Shown here: positions 41,786 to 50,271 of the stretch, one piece after another
Numbering within the stretch: the first letter of the stretch is position 1
Layout: every line of letters begins with the position of its first letter
Assembly: GCA_046348855.1 (NCBI GenBank)
Contig: JAXMDK010000002.1
Location: forward strand, 124,001-188,000
DNA: 64,000 nucleotides
Direction of reading: 5' to 3'
From: TMP-24 sp046348855
Lineage (GTDB): Bacteria > Pseudomonadota > Alphaproteobacteria > Rhodobacterales > Rhodobacteraceae
Notes under the pieces: generated by a model
Told to the model about the DNA's origin: nothing
The model's input: only the letters and a program-made list of their open reading frames with translations
The model's database searches: none
Program-made: the position numbers and the translations under genes

Positions 41786-42792
41786 ACCGATTTCCCCTTG
41801 AAGATGCCGGTCGGTTTGAACAGCAGCACGATGATGAGGATCGCGAAGCTGACCGAGAACTTGTAGTCGGTGGACAGGATCTGCAGCAGGCTGTCTGGCG
41901 CCAGGCTGGCCGGAAGCAGGTAGGTCGCCACCTTCTTCCAGGCATAGGTCACGCCGACCTCGGAAAAGGCCACCAGGAAGCCGCCGGCGATGGCGCCCAG
42001 CGGATTGCCCAGCCCGCCGACCACGGCGGCGGCGAAGATCGGCAGCAGGAGCGAGAAATAGTTGAACGACTTGTAAGCCTTGTCCAGCCCGTAGAGCGTG
42101 CCGCCGATCACCGCGATGCCGGTGGCGATGATCCAGGTGATCTGCACCACCCGTTCGGGGTTGATCCCGGACAGCAGGGCCAGATCCTCGTTGTCGGAAA
42201 AGGCCCGCATCGACTTGCCGGTGCGGGTGTTGTTCAGGAACCAGAACAGCGCCCAGACCACCAGCGCCGCCGCCACCAGGGTGATGAGCTGGGTCGAGCG
42301 CAGCGCCAGCCCCTCGGCCAGGCCGGTCGCCGCCTTGAAGCTGTTCGGCTCGATCACGAACTTGGTGCCGTCGACGAACTTGATCTCCTCGACGCCGATG
42401 ATGAAGCGGGTGATGCCGGCCATCACGAACATCACCCCCATCGAGGCAATGACGACGATCACCGGCTTGGCCCGCACCCGCCGGTAATAGCGATAGACCA
42501 GCCGGTCGGTCAGCAGCGCCAGCGCCGAGGTGACGGCGATGCCGAAGGGCAGGGCCAAGAGCGCGGTGGGCAGGGGGCCAAGGCCGATGCCATGCGCCTG
42601 GAACCACCAGGTCAGCAGGATCACCACCCCGGTGCCGAAAGCCATCGTGTCACCCAGCGCGAAGTTGGAAAACCGCAGGATGCCATAGACCAGCGTCGCC
42701 GCCAGCGCCCCGAGCGCCAGCTGCGCCCCATAGGCGGCGGCGGGCACCACCACGAAATTCAGCAGGGCGACGATTGCGTTCAGGACGTCCAA
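41782..42792 (-). CDS. livH: branched-chain amino acid ABC transporter permease LivH
   Basis: A 336-residue inner-membrane permease with FSNFALGDTMAFGTGVVILL, the EAA loop region SMRAFSDNEDLALLSGIN and GGLGNPLGAIAGGFLVAFSE. No ATG lies at a sensible place, and TTG 42792 is proposed because GGGAGA precedes it and the product then starts LDVLNAIVALLNFVV like relatives. It pairs with LivM through a 4-nt overlap. Confidence 0.9.
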   Translation of the reverse strand: MDVLNAIVALLNFVVVPAAAYGAQLALGALAATLVYGILRFSNFALGDTMAFGTGVVILLTWWFQAHGIGLGPLPTALLALPFGIAVTSALALLTDRLVYRYYRRVRAKPVIVVIASMGVMFVMAGITRFIIGVEEIKFVDGTKFVIEPNSFKAATGLAEGLALRSTQLITLVAAALVVWALFWFLNNTRTGKSMRAFSDNEDLALLSGINPERVVQITWIIATGIAVIGGTLYGLDKAYKSFNYFSLLLPIFAAAVVGGLGNPLGAIAGGFLVAFSEVGVTYAWKKVATYLLPASLAPDSLLQILSTDYKFSVSFAILIIVLLFKPTGIFKGKSV

Positions 42793-42937
42793 TGCAGTTC
42801 TCCCGTTGCAGATTGGGTTCCAGCTTTTGGTTTGTCGTGGACGGAAGTCTTGCCCGAGCGATCCGATGCCCGGAATGACGCCGCCGACCCGGGCCGGGAA
42901 ACGCTGTGGTCGGTGCTGCGATGGCTGGCGAAGGTTG

Positions 42938-43815
42938 TCACTGGAATGCTGGCCCCTTCTCACAAGTGCCTGAATATTTTGTTAGTTTTGGTGGGCTGCC
43001 TTTCGGCCCGCTTTCAACCTCCTTGTAGGTTGCCGCCCCATTCGGCCGGATCAGCAGGCGCAGGTTCGTGTCGCCGAACGCGCTCTCGAAGAGTTTTCCC
43101 GACTTGGTCTCGCGTATGTCGAAACAGAGCAGCGCATCGCTGGACAGGTCCAAGACGCAGGCGGTGCCGGGTGCGTCGGCGACCAACCAAATGTCCGGGC
43201 CAGTGACTTCGCTTCCCGCATTCTCCGACCGAAGCTTGCAGTGCGCAACCAACTCGGAACGGGCGTTTGGACCGGAAAAGTAGCGTTCGTTTTCATCGGA
43301 GTGAATGACGCCAGGAACAAGACTTGGACCAAGCAAGTCGTTGGTGGGATCGAAGCACTGTCCTGACGAATGAGCGGGCACCTTTGTTCCATCAATTGTC
43401 ACATCGCGGTCGTAGGTGAATGGCTGTTCGCCGGATCGGACGCTGATGATGCTGCGGCGTCCCCATGCGACGTCGGCGCGGGGGCCTGAACCTTGAGGCG
43501 CGCAGAGCCGCCGCCTTCGGTCGGCCAGCTATAGATGCGCGCGCCAGTCAGAAGGTTCTGGCCATGTTTGGGAATGTCGAATTCCGAACGGACAGTGAAA
43601 ACCTGATCATAGGTTCCAAACTCCATATGGTCTTGCTGGCCACGCGGCGAGATGAAAATCACTTGCCGATGTGCCGCATCCTGGGGCTTCGCGCAAACGC
43701 CGCTGACACACTCCATGTCGACGCCGCAAAGCAGTTGGCCATCTTCCGCCGCCGCATGGGCCGTTGAGGCCGGGGTCGCGGCCGCGCAGCAGAGGATCGC
43801 CATGCGCGCTCGCAC
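42938..43815 (-). pseudogene. secreted hypothetical protein, frameshifted, inside the liv operon
   Basis: Two overlapping frames form one protein of about 290 residues. The first (GTG 43815 to 43399) has a signal peptide MRARMAILCCAAATPASTAH and Cys-rich start (LCGVDMECVSGVC). After the GGGGG run at 43480-43484 the sensible reading shifts to a second frame (ADVAWGRRSIISVRSGEQPF, then TYDRDVTIDGTKV) that runs to 42938. One added base restores continuity. The base composition is lower in GC than the liv genes on either side. No family was recognised. It may be a real frameshift or a homopolymer error. Confidence 0.65.
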
Positions 43816-43819
43816 TGCT

Positions 43820-44530
43820 CTATCCCCCCAGGAACGTGCGACGGACCTCGGGGTCGGCCATCAGGGCCTTGCCGGTGTCGGTGTAACGGTTGCGGCCCTG
43901 GACCAGCACATAGCCCTGGTCGGCGATCTCGAGCGCCTGGCGGGCGTTCTGTTCGACCATCAGGATCGAGATGCCGGTGCGCGCCACCTCGATGATCCGG
44001 TCGAAAAGTTCGTCCATCACGATGGGCGAGACGCCGGCGGTCGGCTCGTCCAACATCAGCACCTTGGGCTGGGTCATCAGCGCCCGCCCAACCGCGACCT
44101 GCTGGCGCTGGCCGCCGGACAGCTCGCCCGCCGGCTGGCGGCGCTTGTCCTTCAGGATCGGGAACAGGTCGTAGACCTGCTCCATCGTGTCGCGGAAATT
44201 GTCGGTGCGGATGAAGGCACCCATTTCCAGGTTTTCCTCGACCGACATCGACGGGAAGACGTTGTTGACCTGGGGGACGAAGCCCATGCCCTTTCGGACT
44301 CGTTCCTGCGGGGAAAGGGCGCTGATGTCCTCGCCGTTCAGCCGGACATGGCCGCCGCGCAGTTTCAGCATGCCGAAGACGGCCTTCATCGCCGTCGACT
44401 TGCCGGCGCCGTTCGGCCCGACGATCACCGCGATCTGGCCCTTGTCGACGGCCAGCGTGCATTCGTGCAGGATGTCGGCCGCGCCATAGCCGCCGGTCAT
44501 CTTGTCGCCGATGAGGAAGGGTTCGCTCAT
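43820..44530 (-). CDS. livF: branched-chain amino acid ABC transporter ATPase LivF
   Basis: A 236-residue ATPase with Walker A VGPNGAGKST, Q-loop FVPQVNNVFPS, signature LSGGQRQQVAVGRA and Walker B VLMLDEPTAGVSP. It works with LivG in the inner-membrane importer. Its start overlaps the stop of a secreted-protein gene by 4 nt, and another insert follows after 4 nt, so livF is separated from livG and livH by non-transporter genes. Confidence 0.94.
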   Translation of the reverse strand: MSEPFLIGDKMTGGYGAADILHECTLAVDKGQIAVIVGPNGAGKSTAMKAVFGMLKLRGGHVRLNGEDISALSPQERVRKGMGFVPQVNNVFPSMSVEENLEMGAFIRTDNFRDTMEQVYDLFPILKDKRRQPAGELSGGQRQQVAVGRALMTQPKVLMLDEPTAGVSPIVMDELFDRIIEVARTGISILMVEQNARQALEIADQGYVLVQGRNRYTDTGKALMADPEVRRTFLGG

Positions 44531-45108
44531 TCCTGATCCTCGAGTAGCAGCGATGATACGAAGGAGGCGTGCGCTCGCTTGTGGTCCGCCGTATATATCG
44601 TGGCCTGTTCAACAGTGAGGGCTACCACAAAGCCCTCCTTGTAGTGTGCGTAACTCGCAACCCTGACCCCGCCAGCGCCAAGCATTATCAACGTATCTGC
44701 AGGTTTGCTTCCGATCTTCGTTTGCTCTTCGCCGATCATCAGTCCTTGCATGCCGTCTGCCACGGCTTGGCGGCGAAGGAATGAGACTACATCGTCTGTA
44801 GTCATCTTTGTCGAAGATACGGAACTCAGCTTGAAAACCTCACCCATCAGCGCCTCTGTGTGACGAAAGACCGGATGGTAGACGCGCTCACGCGGCTGAA
44901 ACAAATGCCATTCTGACGGTAGCGCGCAGAGCCGTCCGATGTTCTTCAGAGGAGTGCACACGTTTCCGACGGCATCGTCAAAACGCCAGGTCCCATCCGT
45001 ATAGACTACGATCGGCTTTCCAGAGAGTTCGGTTTGGCCCGCTATCTCCATCGCTGCCGCCGGGGTCGACAGAAAAACGCAGGTCAGCAGAGACAGCACA
45101 CCCTTCAA
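44527..45108 (-). CDS. secreted hypothetical protein coupled between livG and livF
   Basis: A 193-residue protein with signal peptide (KGVLSLLTCVFLSTPAAA). The mature part has GTWRFDDAVGNVCTPLKNIG and one further Cys, then a mixed alpha/beta domain with MTTDDVVSFLRRQAVADGMQ and a C-terminal SFVSSLLLEDQE. It starts with TTG overlapping the livG stop (TTGA), with AGGAGG at good spacing, and ends in an ATGA overlap with livF. The GC content is visibly lower than that of livG and livF. The function is unknown; a role near the transporter or in the periplasm is inferred from context only. Confidence 0.72.
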   Translation of the reverse strand: MKGVLSLLTCVFLSTPAAAMEIAGQTELSGKPIVVYTDGTWRFDDAVGNVCTPLKNIGRLCALPSEWHLFQPRERVYHPVFRHTEALMGEVFKLSSVSSTKMTTDDVVSFLRRQAVADGMQGLMIGEEQTKIGSKPADTLIMLGAGGVRVASYAHYKEGFVVALTVEQATIYTADHKRAHASFVSSLLLEDQE

Positions 45109-45893
45109 ACCCCGGCCTCCTCTTTCACCTTGTTCTTCAGGCCGCGGCCCAGATAGGCCTCGATCACCGCCTCGTTCTTCATGATGTCGCCGGCCGAGCC
45201 CTTGGCCAGCACCTTGCCCTCGGCCATCACCACCACCGGGTCGCACAGGCGGCCGATGAAATCCATGTCGTGCTCGATCACGCAGAAGGTGTAGCCGCGT
45301 TCCTTGTTCAGCCGCACGATGGCGTCGCCGATGGTGTTCAGCAGCGTGCGGTTCACGCCGGCACCCACCTCGTCCAGGAACACGACCTTGGCATCGACCA
45401 TCATGGTGCGGCCGAGTTCCAGAAGCTTCTTCTGGCCGCCCGACAGGTTGCCGGCCTTTTCGTGGGTCAGGTGGGAAATCGTCAGGAACTCGAGGACTTC
45501 GTCGGCTTTCCGCCCCAGCGCCTCGTCTTCCTCGCGGATGCGGCGGCGGTTGAACCAGGTGTTCCACAGCGTTTCGCCCGACTGGCCGGCGGGCACCATC
45601 ATCAGGTTTTCGCGCACCGTCATCGAGGAAAATTCATGGGCGATCTGGAAGGTGCGCAGCAGCCCCTTGTGGAACAGTTCGTGCGGCGCAAGGCCGGTGA
45701 TGTCCTCGCCGTCCATCACCACCCGTCCGGCGGTCGGCTTGTAGACCCCGGCGATGACGTTGAAGAGCGTCGACTTCCCCGCGCCGTTCGGCCCGATCAG
45801 GCCGGTGATCGAGCCGGTGGCGATCTCGATGGAGGCGCCGTTGACAGCGCGAAACCCGCCGAACTGCTTGTGCAGGTCCTCGACGACGATCAT
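45105..45893 (-). CDS. livG: branched-chain amino acid ABC transporter ATPase LivG
   Basis: A 262-residue ATPase with Walker A IGPNGAGKST, Q-loop LLRTFQIAHEF, signature LSGGQKKLLELGR and Walker B VVFLDEVGAGVN, then the LivG C-terminal tail that ends EAYLGRGLKNK. ATG 45893 (MIVVEDLHKQFGG) is preferred over an upstream in-frame start. Its stop overlaps the TTG of the secreted-protein gene. Confidence 0.94.
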   Translation of the reverse strand: MIVVEDLHKQFGGFRAVNGASIEIATGSITGLIGPNGAGKSTLFNVIAGVYKPTAGRVVMDGEDITGLAPHELFHKGLLRTFQIAHEFSSMTVRENLMMVPAGQSGETLWNTWFNRRRIREEDEALGRKADEVLEFLTISHLTHEKAGNLSGGQKKLLELGRTMMVDAKVVFLDEVGAGVNRTLLNTIGDAIVRLNKERGYTFCVIEHDMDFIGRLCDPVVVMAEGKVLAKGSAGDIMKNEAVIEAYLGRGLKNKVKEEAGV

Positions 45894-45969
45894 GTTGTTC
45901 CCCCCAGAATTGCACCCGTCCGCGCCTTTGGCGTCTGTCGGTTGCAAATGCCTGTCCCTGGTATGCGAA

Positions 45970-45997
45970 GGCAGCCCGAACCTGGGTTCGGACTGCC
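45970..45997 (-). terminator. hairpin between livK and livG
   Basis: GGCAG...CCGAACC pairs with GGTTCGG...CTGCC across a 2-nt loop, with one internal mismatch, 17 nt after the livK stop. As at choX/choW, it follows the binding-protein gene and has no long U tract, so an mRNA-stabilising or partial-termination role is likely. Confidence 0.5.
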
Positions 45998-46014
45998 CTG
46001 CGGATCAAGCCGGA

Positions 46015-47199
46015 TCAGCGGTATTTCACCGTTTCGATCTTGTTGTCCTTGACCTCGATCTCGCGGTAGTTGCCGGCCGATTCACCCGGCCCGATCAGCT
46101 CGACCGCCGAGGCGCCGACATAGTCGATGTCCTTGCCGTCCTTGATGAGCTGAAGCGCCTTGGCCAGTTCGCCCGGATAGATCTTTTCGCCCGGCGCGTT
46201 GGCCAGGTCCATGATCTTGGGCGCATAGTCGGCCGACTTGGTCGAGTTGGCAGCCTGCATCGCCAGAAGCATCAGCGCGGCGGCATCATAGCTTTCCGGC
46301 GTGTAGGGCGAGGTCACGTCGAACTTGCCGCCCGACATGTCGCCCAGTTTCTTCAGGCCCGGCGAGTCGTTGCCCGGCACCTGGCCGAACGAGCCGTTCA
46401 GCCCTTCGGGGACGTTCTTGGTCAGCGTGTCCGAGATCATCCCGCCCGGCAGTTCAAACTTCGAGAAGGCGCCGGTGTCGATGGCGGCGCGCAGGATGCC
46501 TGAACCGCCCTGGTCGACATAGCCCGCCACGACCAGGATGTCGCCGCCGGCCGCAGCCAGCGCCGCGACTTCGGCCGAATAGTCGGCCTTGCCGTCTTCG
46601 TGCGCGGCCGAGATGGTGATCTTGCCGCCCTTGGCCTCAAAGCCCTTCTGGATGGCTTCGGCCAGGCCCTTGCCATAGTCCGAGTTCGAATAGGTCAGCG
46701 CCGCGGTCTTGATCCCGTGTTCGGCCATGATCTCGCCGGCGACTTCGCCTTCGCGGGCGTCAGAGGGGGCGGTGCGGAAGAACAGGCCGTGATCCTCGGC
46801 CGTCGACAGGGCCGGCGAGGTCGCCGAGGGCGAGATCATAACGATGCCGTTCGGCACCGCGACGTTGGCCAGGACCGCGCCGGTCACGCCCGAGCAGTCG
46901 CCGCCGAGGATGCCGGACACCTTGTCCGAGGTCACCAGCTTTTCGGCGGCGGCGGTGGCGGCGGCGGCGTCGATGCAGGTCGAGTCGGCACGCACGGCCG
47001 TGACCTTGGTCTTGCCGTCCAGGAATAGGCCCGAGGCGTTCACTTCGTCGATCGCGGCTTCCGAGGCGGCGGCCATCGACTTGGTCAGCGATTCAATCGG
47101 CCCGGTGAAGCCGTAGAGGATCCCGATCTTGATGTCTTCGGCCTGCGCCACGCCGGCCAAAAGTGCGCTCGCCGCGGTGGCGGCAAGAAGTTTTTTCAT
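46015..47199 (-). CDS. livK: branched-chain amino acid-binding protein
   Basis: A 394-residue periplasmic binding protein with signal peptide MKKLLAATAASALLAGVAQA. The mature part begins EDIKIGILYGFTGPIESLTK and shows the two-lobed type I fold, with ILGGDCSGVTGAVLANVAVP and ISPSATSPALSTAED around the ligand cleft. It is the first gene of the liv operon and feeds LivHMGF. Amino acid specificity cannot be assigned exactly. Confidence 0.92.
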   Translation of the reverse strand: MKKLLAATAASALLAGVAQAEDIKIGILYGFTGPIESLTKSMAAASEAAIDEVNASGLFLDGKTKVTAVRADSTCIDAAAATAAAEKLVTSDKVSGILGGDCSGVTGAVLANVAVPNGIVMISPSATSPALSTAEDHGLFFRTAPSDAREGEVAGEIMAEHGIKTAALTYSNSDYGKGLAEAIQKGFEAKGGKITISAAHEDGKADYSAEVAALAAAGGDILVVAGYVDQGGSGILRAAIDTGAFSKFELPGGMISDTLTKNVPEGLNGSFGQVPGNDSPGLKKLGDMSGGKFDVTSPYTPESYDAAALMLLAMQAANSTKSADYAPKIMDLANAPGEKIYPGELAKALQLIKDGKDIDYVGASAVELIGPGESAGNYREIEVKDNKIETVKYR

Positions 47200-47331
47200 T
47201 GGTTCACTCCCATGTTGGAACGTCGTCCTGTCCGCGAACCTAAATCGTGAAGCCGGAAAAGCAATCACAAACATGATTGACCGTCCGGTGGTTCCGTCGC
47301 GTGAAGCCGGCGCTCTCCCCTTCCTGATTTA

Positions 47332-47360
47332 CTTTAAGTTTGAAATAAAAACCCTGTCAA
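47332..47360 (-). promoter_or_regulatory. predicted sigma-70 promoter of the liv operon
   Basis: On the minus strand a perfect TTGACA (47360-47355) is followed after 17 nt by TTAAAG (47337-47332), in an AT-rich patch about 130 nt upstream of livK. The -35 box lies inside the small hairpin that ends the upstream regulator gene. Confidence 0.5.
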
Positions 47361-47364
47361 CAGG
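47341..47364 (-). terminator. short intrinsic terminator after the GlxA-type regulator gene
   Basis: On the minus strand CCTGT/TG/ACAGG is followed by GGTTTTTATTT, a stem plus U-tract arrangement 24 nt past the regulator stop. The stem is only 5 bp, so termination may be incomplete. It overlaps the predicted liv promoter. Confidence 0.5.
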
Positions 47365-47387
47365 ATTTTCGGGCCGCGGGCGACGGC

Positions 47388-48407
47388 TCAGATCGACAGC
47401 CGCGCCGGGCCGGGCTTGCCCAGGGTTCCGCGTTCGCGGTAGGGCGTGGTCTGGTAGTGGGCGCGGTAGCATTTGGAGAAATGCGACGGGCTGGCGAAAC
47501 CGCAGGCCAGCGCGACGTTGATCACGCTCATGTCGGTCTGCATCAGCAGGTTGCGGGCCTTCTGCAGGCGCAGTTCCATGTAATAACGCTTGGGGCTGCG
47601 GTTCAGATAGCGGCGGAACAGCCGTTCCAGCTGGCGGGTCGACATGCCGACGTCGGTGGCCAGCGTCGCCGGGCTGATCGGATCCTCGATGTTGGCCTCC
47701 ATGATCTGGATGACCTGGCTGAGCTTGGGATGGCGCACGCCGATGCGGGTCGGGATCGACAGCCGCTGGGTGTCCTGGTCGCTGCGGATCGAGTTGTAGA
47801 TCAGCTGGTCGGCCACCAGGTTGGCGATATCCTCGCCGTGGTCCTGGGCGATGATCTTCAGCATCAGGTCCAGCGACGAGGTGCCGCCGGCGGTCGACAT
47901 GCGGTTTCCGTCGATGACGAACACCTGCTTGGTCATCCGCACTTCCTCGAACTCTTCAAGGAAACTGTCCTGGTTTTCCCAGTGGATCGTTGCGCGCTTG
48001 CCGTCCAGCAGCCCGGCCTTGGCCATCGTGTAGGATCCGGTGCAGAGCCCCGCGACCGCCACCCCGCGGCGGGCTTCGCGCCTGAGCCAGTTCAGTGCCG
48101 CCTTGGTGGTGGTCTGCTGGATGTCCATGCCGCCGCAGACGAAGATCATGTCCTCGCGGTCGACATCCACCAGCCCCACGTCGACGTGGAAGGCGGTGCC
48201 GTTGGAACAGGTGACGTCCTTGCCGTTTTCGCCCGCCAGAACCCAGGAATAGGCCGGCCGCCGCAGCATCCGGTTGGCAATGCGCAAAGGTTCGATGGCG
48301 CCGGCGAAGGAGATCATCGTGAACCGCTCGAGCAGCAGGAAAACGAACCGCCGGGTGCGGCTGGTTTCGTCGGCTTCCTTCTTGCCGCGCGCGGCGACCA
48401 TCTGCAT
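47388..48407 (-). CDS. GlxA-type transcriptional regulator (DJ-1/PfpI + AraC HTH)
   Basis: A 339-residue regulator. An N-terminal DJ-1/PfpI-like sensor domain (about 20-190, with GVAVAGLCTGSYTMAKAGLL) is joined to a C-terminal AraC-type double helix-turn-helix (about 235-330, with MSTRQLERLFRRYLNRSPKR and SVINVALACGFASPSHFSKC). GbdR, the activator of glycine betaine and dimethylglycine catabolism, has this architecture. A similar role is possible here, given the choline and dimethylglycine genes nearby, but the liv operon next door is an equal candidate target. Confidence 0.85.
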   Translation of the reverse strand: MQMVAARGKKEADETSRTRRFVFLLLERFTMISFAGAIEPLRIANRMLRRPAYSWVLAGENGKDVTCSNGTAFHVDVGLVDVDREDMIFVCGGMDIQQTTTKAALNWLRREARRGVAVAGLCTGSYTMAKAGLLDGKRATIHWENQDSFLEEFEEVRMTKQVFVIDGNRMSTAGGTSSLDLMLKIIAQDHGEDIANLVADQLIYNSIRSDQDTQRLSIPTRIGVRHPKLSQVIQIMEANIEDPISPATLATDVGMSTRQLERLFRRYLNRSPKRYYMELRLQKARNLLMQTDMSVINVALACGFASPSHFSKCYRAHYQTTPYRERGTLGKPGPARLSI

Positions 48408-48551
48408 AATGCGACCCACTCCTGTCGTTTTGCGCACAAAATCACCAAAAGTACGGCTCTGCAAGGGCAATCGCACCGGAAGTGGTTTGCATGGCGCCGG
48501 GGCCTTCTTTATAAGCGCGAGCCGTTATCGCTAAAGCTTCGGGAGACTGAG

Positions 48552-49922
48552 ATGAGCATGGGCTGGACCAAATCCGACTGGCGCAAGAAGCCGCGGGTGC
48601 AGATGCCCGATTATCCCGACGCGGCGGCGTTGAAGGCCGTCGAGGGGACGCTGGCGCAGATGCCGCCCCTGGTCTTCGCCGGCGAGGCGCGCAAGCTGAA
48701 GCGCGCGCTCGGCGAGGTGGCGGCGGGACGCGCCTTCCTGCTGCAGGGCGGCGACTGCGCCGAAAGCTTCGCCGAATTCTCGGCCGACAATATCCGCGAC
48801 ACGTTCAAGGTCATCCTGCAGATGGCCATCGTCCTGACCTGGGGCGCCAAGGTTCCGGTGATCAAGGTCGGCCGCGTCGCCGGACAGTTCGCCAAGCCGC
48901 GCTCGGCGGCGACCGAAAGCATCGGCGGGGTCGAGCTGCCGTCCTACCGGGGCGACATCATCAACGGCTTCGACTTCACGCCGGGCGCGCGGGTGCCCGA
49001 TCCGGCGCGGATGCTGCAGGCCTATACCCAGGCCGCCGCCTCGCTGAACCTTCTGCGCGCCTTTTCGACCGGCGGCTATGCCGACATCCACCGGGTGCAA
49101 AGCTGGATCGCCGGCTTCACCGTGGAGGCCGACGCCCGCCGCTACCGCGAGGTGGCGCGTCAGATCGAGGATGCGATGGACTTCATGGCCGCCGCAGGGG
49201 TCACGTCGGAAACCGCGCATGAACTCGGGACCGTCGATTTCTACACCAGCCATGAGGCGCTGCTTCTCGAATACGAGGAAGCCCTGTGCCGGATCGATTC
49301 GACCACCGGCCTGCCGGTGGCGGGTTCCGGCCACATGATCTGGATCGGCGACCGCACCCGCCAGCCGGACGGGGCGCATGTCGAATTCTGCCGTGGCGTC
49401 CAGAACCCGATCGGGCTGAAGTGCGGCCCGTCGCTGTCCTCGGACGACCTGAAGGTGCTGCTGCGCAAGCTGAACCCGGAAAACGAGGCCGGCCGGCTGA
49501 CGCTGATCGCCCGGTTCGGGGCCGGCAAGGTCGGCGACCACCTGCCGCGCTTGATCCGCGCCGTGCAGGAAGAGGGCGCCAACGTCGTCTGGACCTGTGA
49601 TCCGATGCACGGCAACACGATCAAGTCGGCCTCGGGCTACAAGACCCGCCCCTTTGACAGCGTCCTGCGCGAGGTGCGCGAGTTCTTCGCCGTCCACAAG
49701 GCCGAAGGCTCGATCCCCGGCGGCGTGCATTTCGAGATGACCGGCAAGGACGTGACCGAATGCACCGGTGGCGTGCGCGCGGTCAAGGACGAGGACCTGT
49801 CGGACCGCTATCACACCGCCTGCGATCCTCGGCTGAACGCCAGCCAGTCGCTGGAACTGGCCTTCCTGGTGGCCGAGGAACTGCAGGACCGCCGCGCGAT
49901 GCGCCGCGCCGCGGGGATGTGA
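48552..49922 (+). CDS. class II 3-deoxy-7-phosphoheptulonate (DAHP) synthase
   Basis: A 456-residue plant-type (class II) DAHP synthase that joins phosphoenolpyruvate and erythrose 4-phosphate at the start of the shikimate pathway. It shows FLLQGGDCAESFAEF, GRVAGQFAKPRSAATE, LPSYRGDIINGF, WIGDRTRQPDGAHVEF, and GGVHFEMTGKDVTECTGG near the C-terminus. GGGAGACTGAG precedes the ATG. It is a monocistronic gene that ends just before repeat copy D. Confidence 0.95.
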   Translation: MSMGWTKSDWRKKPRVQMPDYPDAAALKAVEGTLAQMPPLVFAGEARKLKRALGEVAAGRAFLLQGGDCAESFAEFSADNIRDTFKVILQMAIVLTWGAKVPVIKVGRVAGQFAKPRSAATESIGGVELPSYRGDIINGFDFTPGARVPDPARMLQAYTQAAASLNLLRAFSTGGYADIHRVQSWIAGFTVEADARRYREVARQIEDAMDFMAAAGVTSETAHELGTVDFYTSHEALLLEYEEALCRIDSTTGLPVAGSGHMIWIGDRTRQPDGAHVEFCRGVQNPIGLKCGPSLSSDDLKVLLRKLNPENEAGRLTLIARFGAGKVGDHLPRLIRAVQEEGANVVWTCDPMHGNTIKSASGYKTRPFDSVLREVREFFAVHKAEGSIPGGVHFEMTGKDVTECTGGVRAVKDEDLSDRYHTACDPRLNASQSLELAFLVAEELQDRRAMRRAAGM

Positions 49923-49948
49923 GAGGCCGGGGGCGGTTGATCGCAGTC

Positions 49949-50249
49949 GTATCAACCGGACTCTGCAGCGATGACTGAGCGCGAGGCCGTTGCCTCGCGC
50001 GGCGGGCGGTCGGTTTCAGCCTGCTCCGGTCGTGCGCCAAGCGCACGGCCAGCCCCCGCCCTCCGGGTGGCGGGGGCTTCGCCCCAACCGGGGCGGGCGC
50101 TGTCCGTGCACGAACCTCCGGGATTGCGGCACACCCCTTCGCCTGCGCTTGCGCTTCGGCCAACCGGACCGGGTGACGCGCCACTGGCGCGTCCCCTGAT
50201 CGGTCCGCGCAGTGAAAACTGACCTGTGATGCTTCGAATTGATGTGCTC
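49949..50249 (+). repeat. dispersed multi-hairpin repeat, copy D
   Basis: A full-length copy between the convergent DAHP synthase and PAS-protein genes. Stems: 49979-50000 (GCGCGAGGC/GCCTCGCGC), 50028-50050 (GTGCGC/GCGCAC core), the GCCCCCGCC/GGCGGGGGC block at about 50055-50083, and 50166-50206 (GGACCG...GACGCGCCA/TGGCGCGTC...CGGTCC). The conserved tail GACCTGTGATGCTTCGAATT closes the element at about 50249. Confidence 0.9.
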
Positions 50250-50271
50250 TTGCTCAGGTCGGGCCGCCGGC

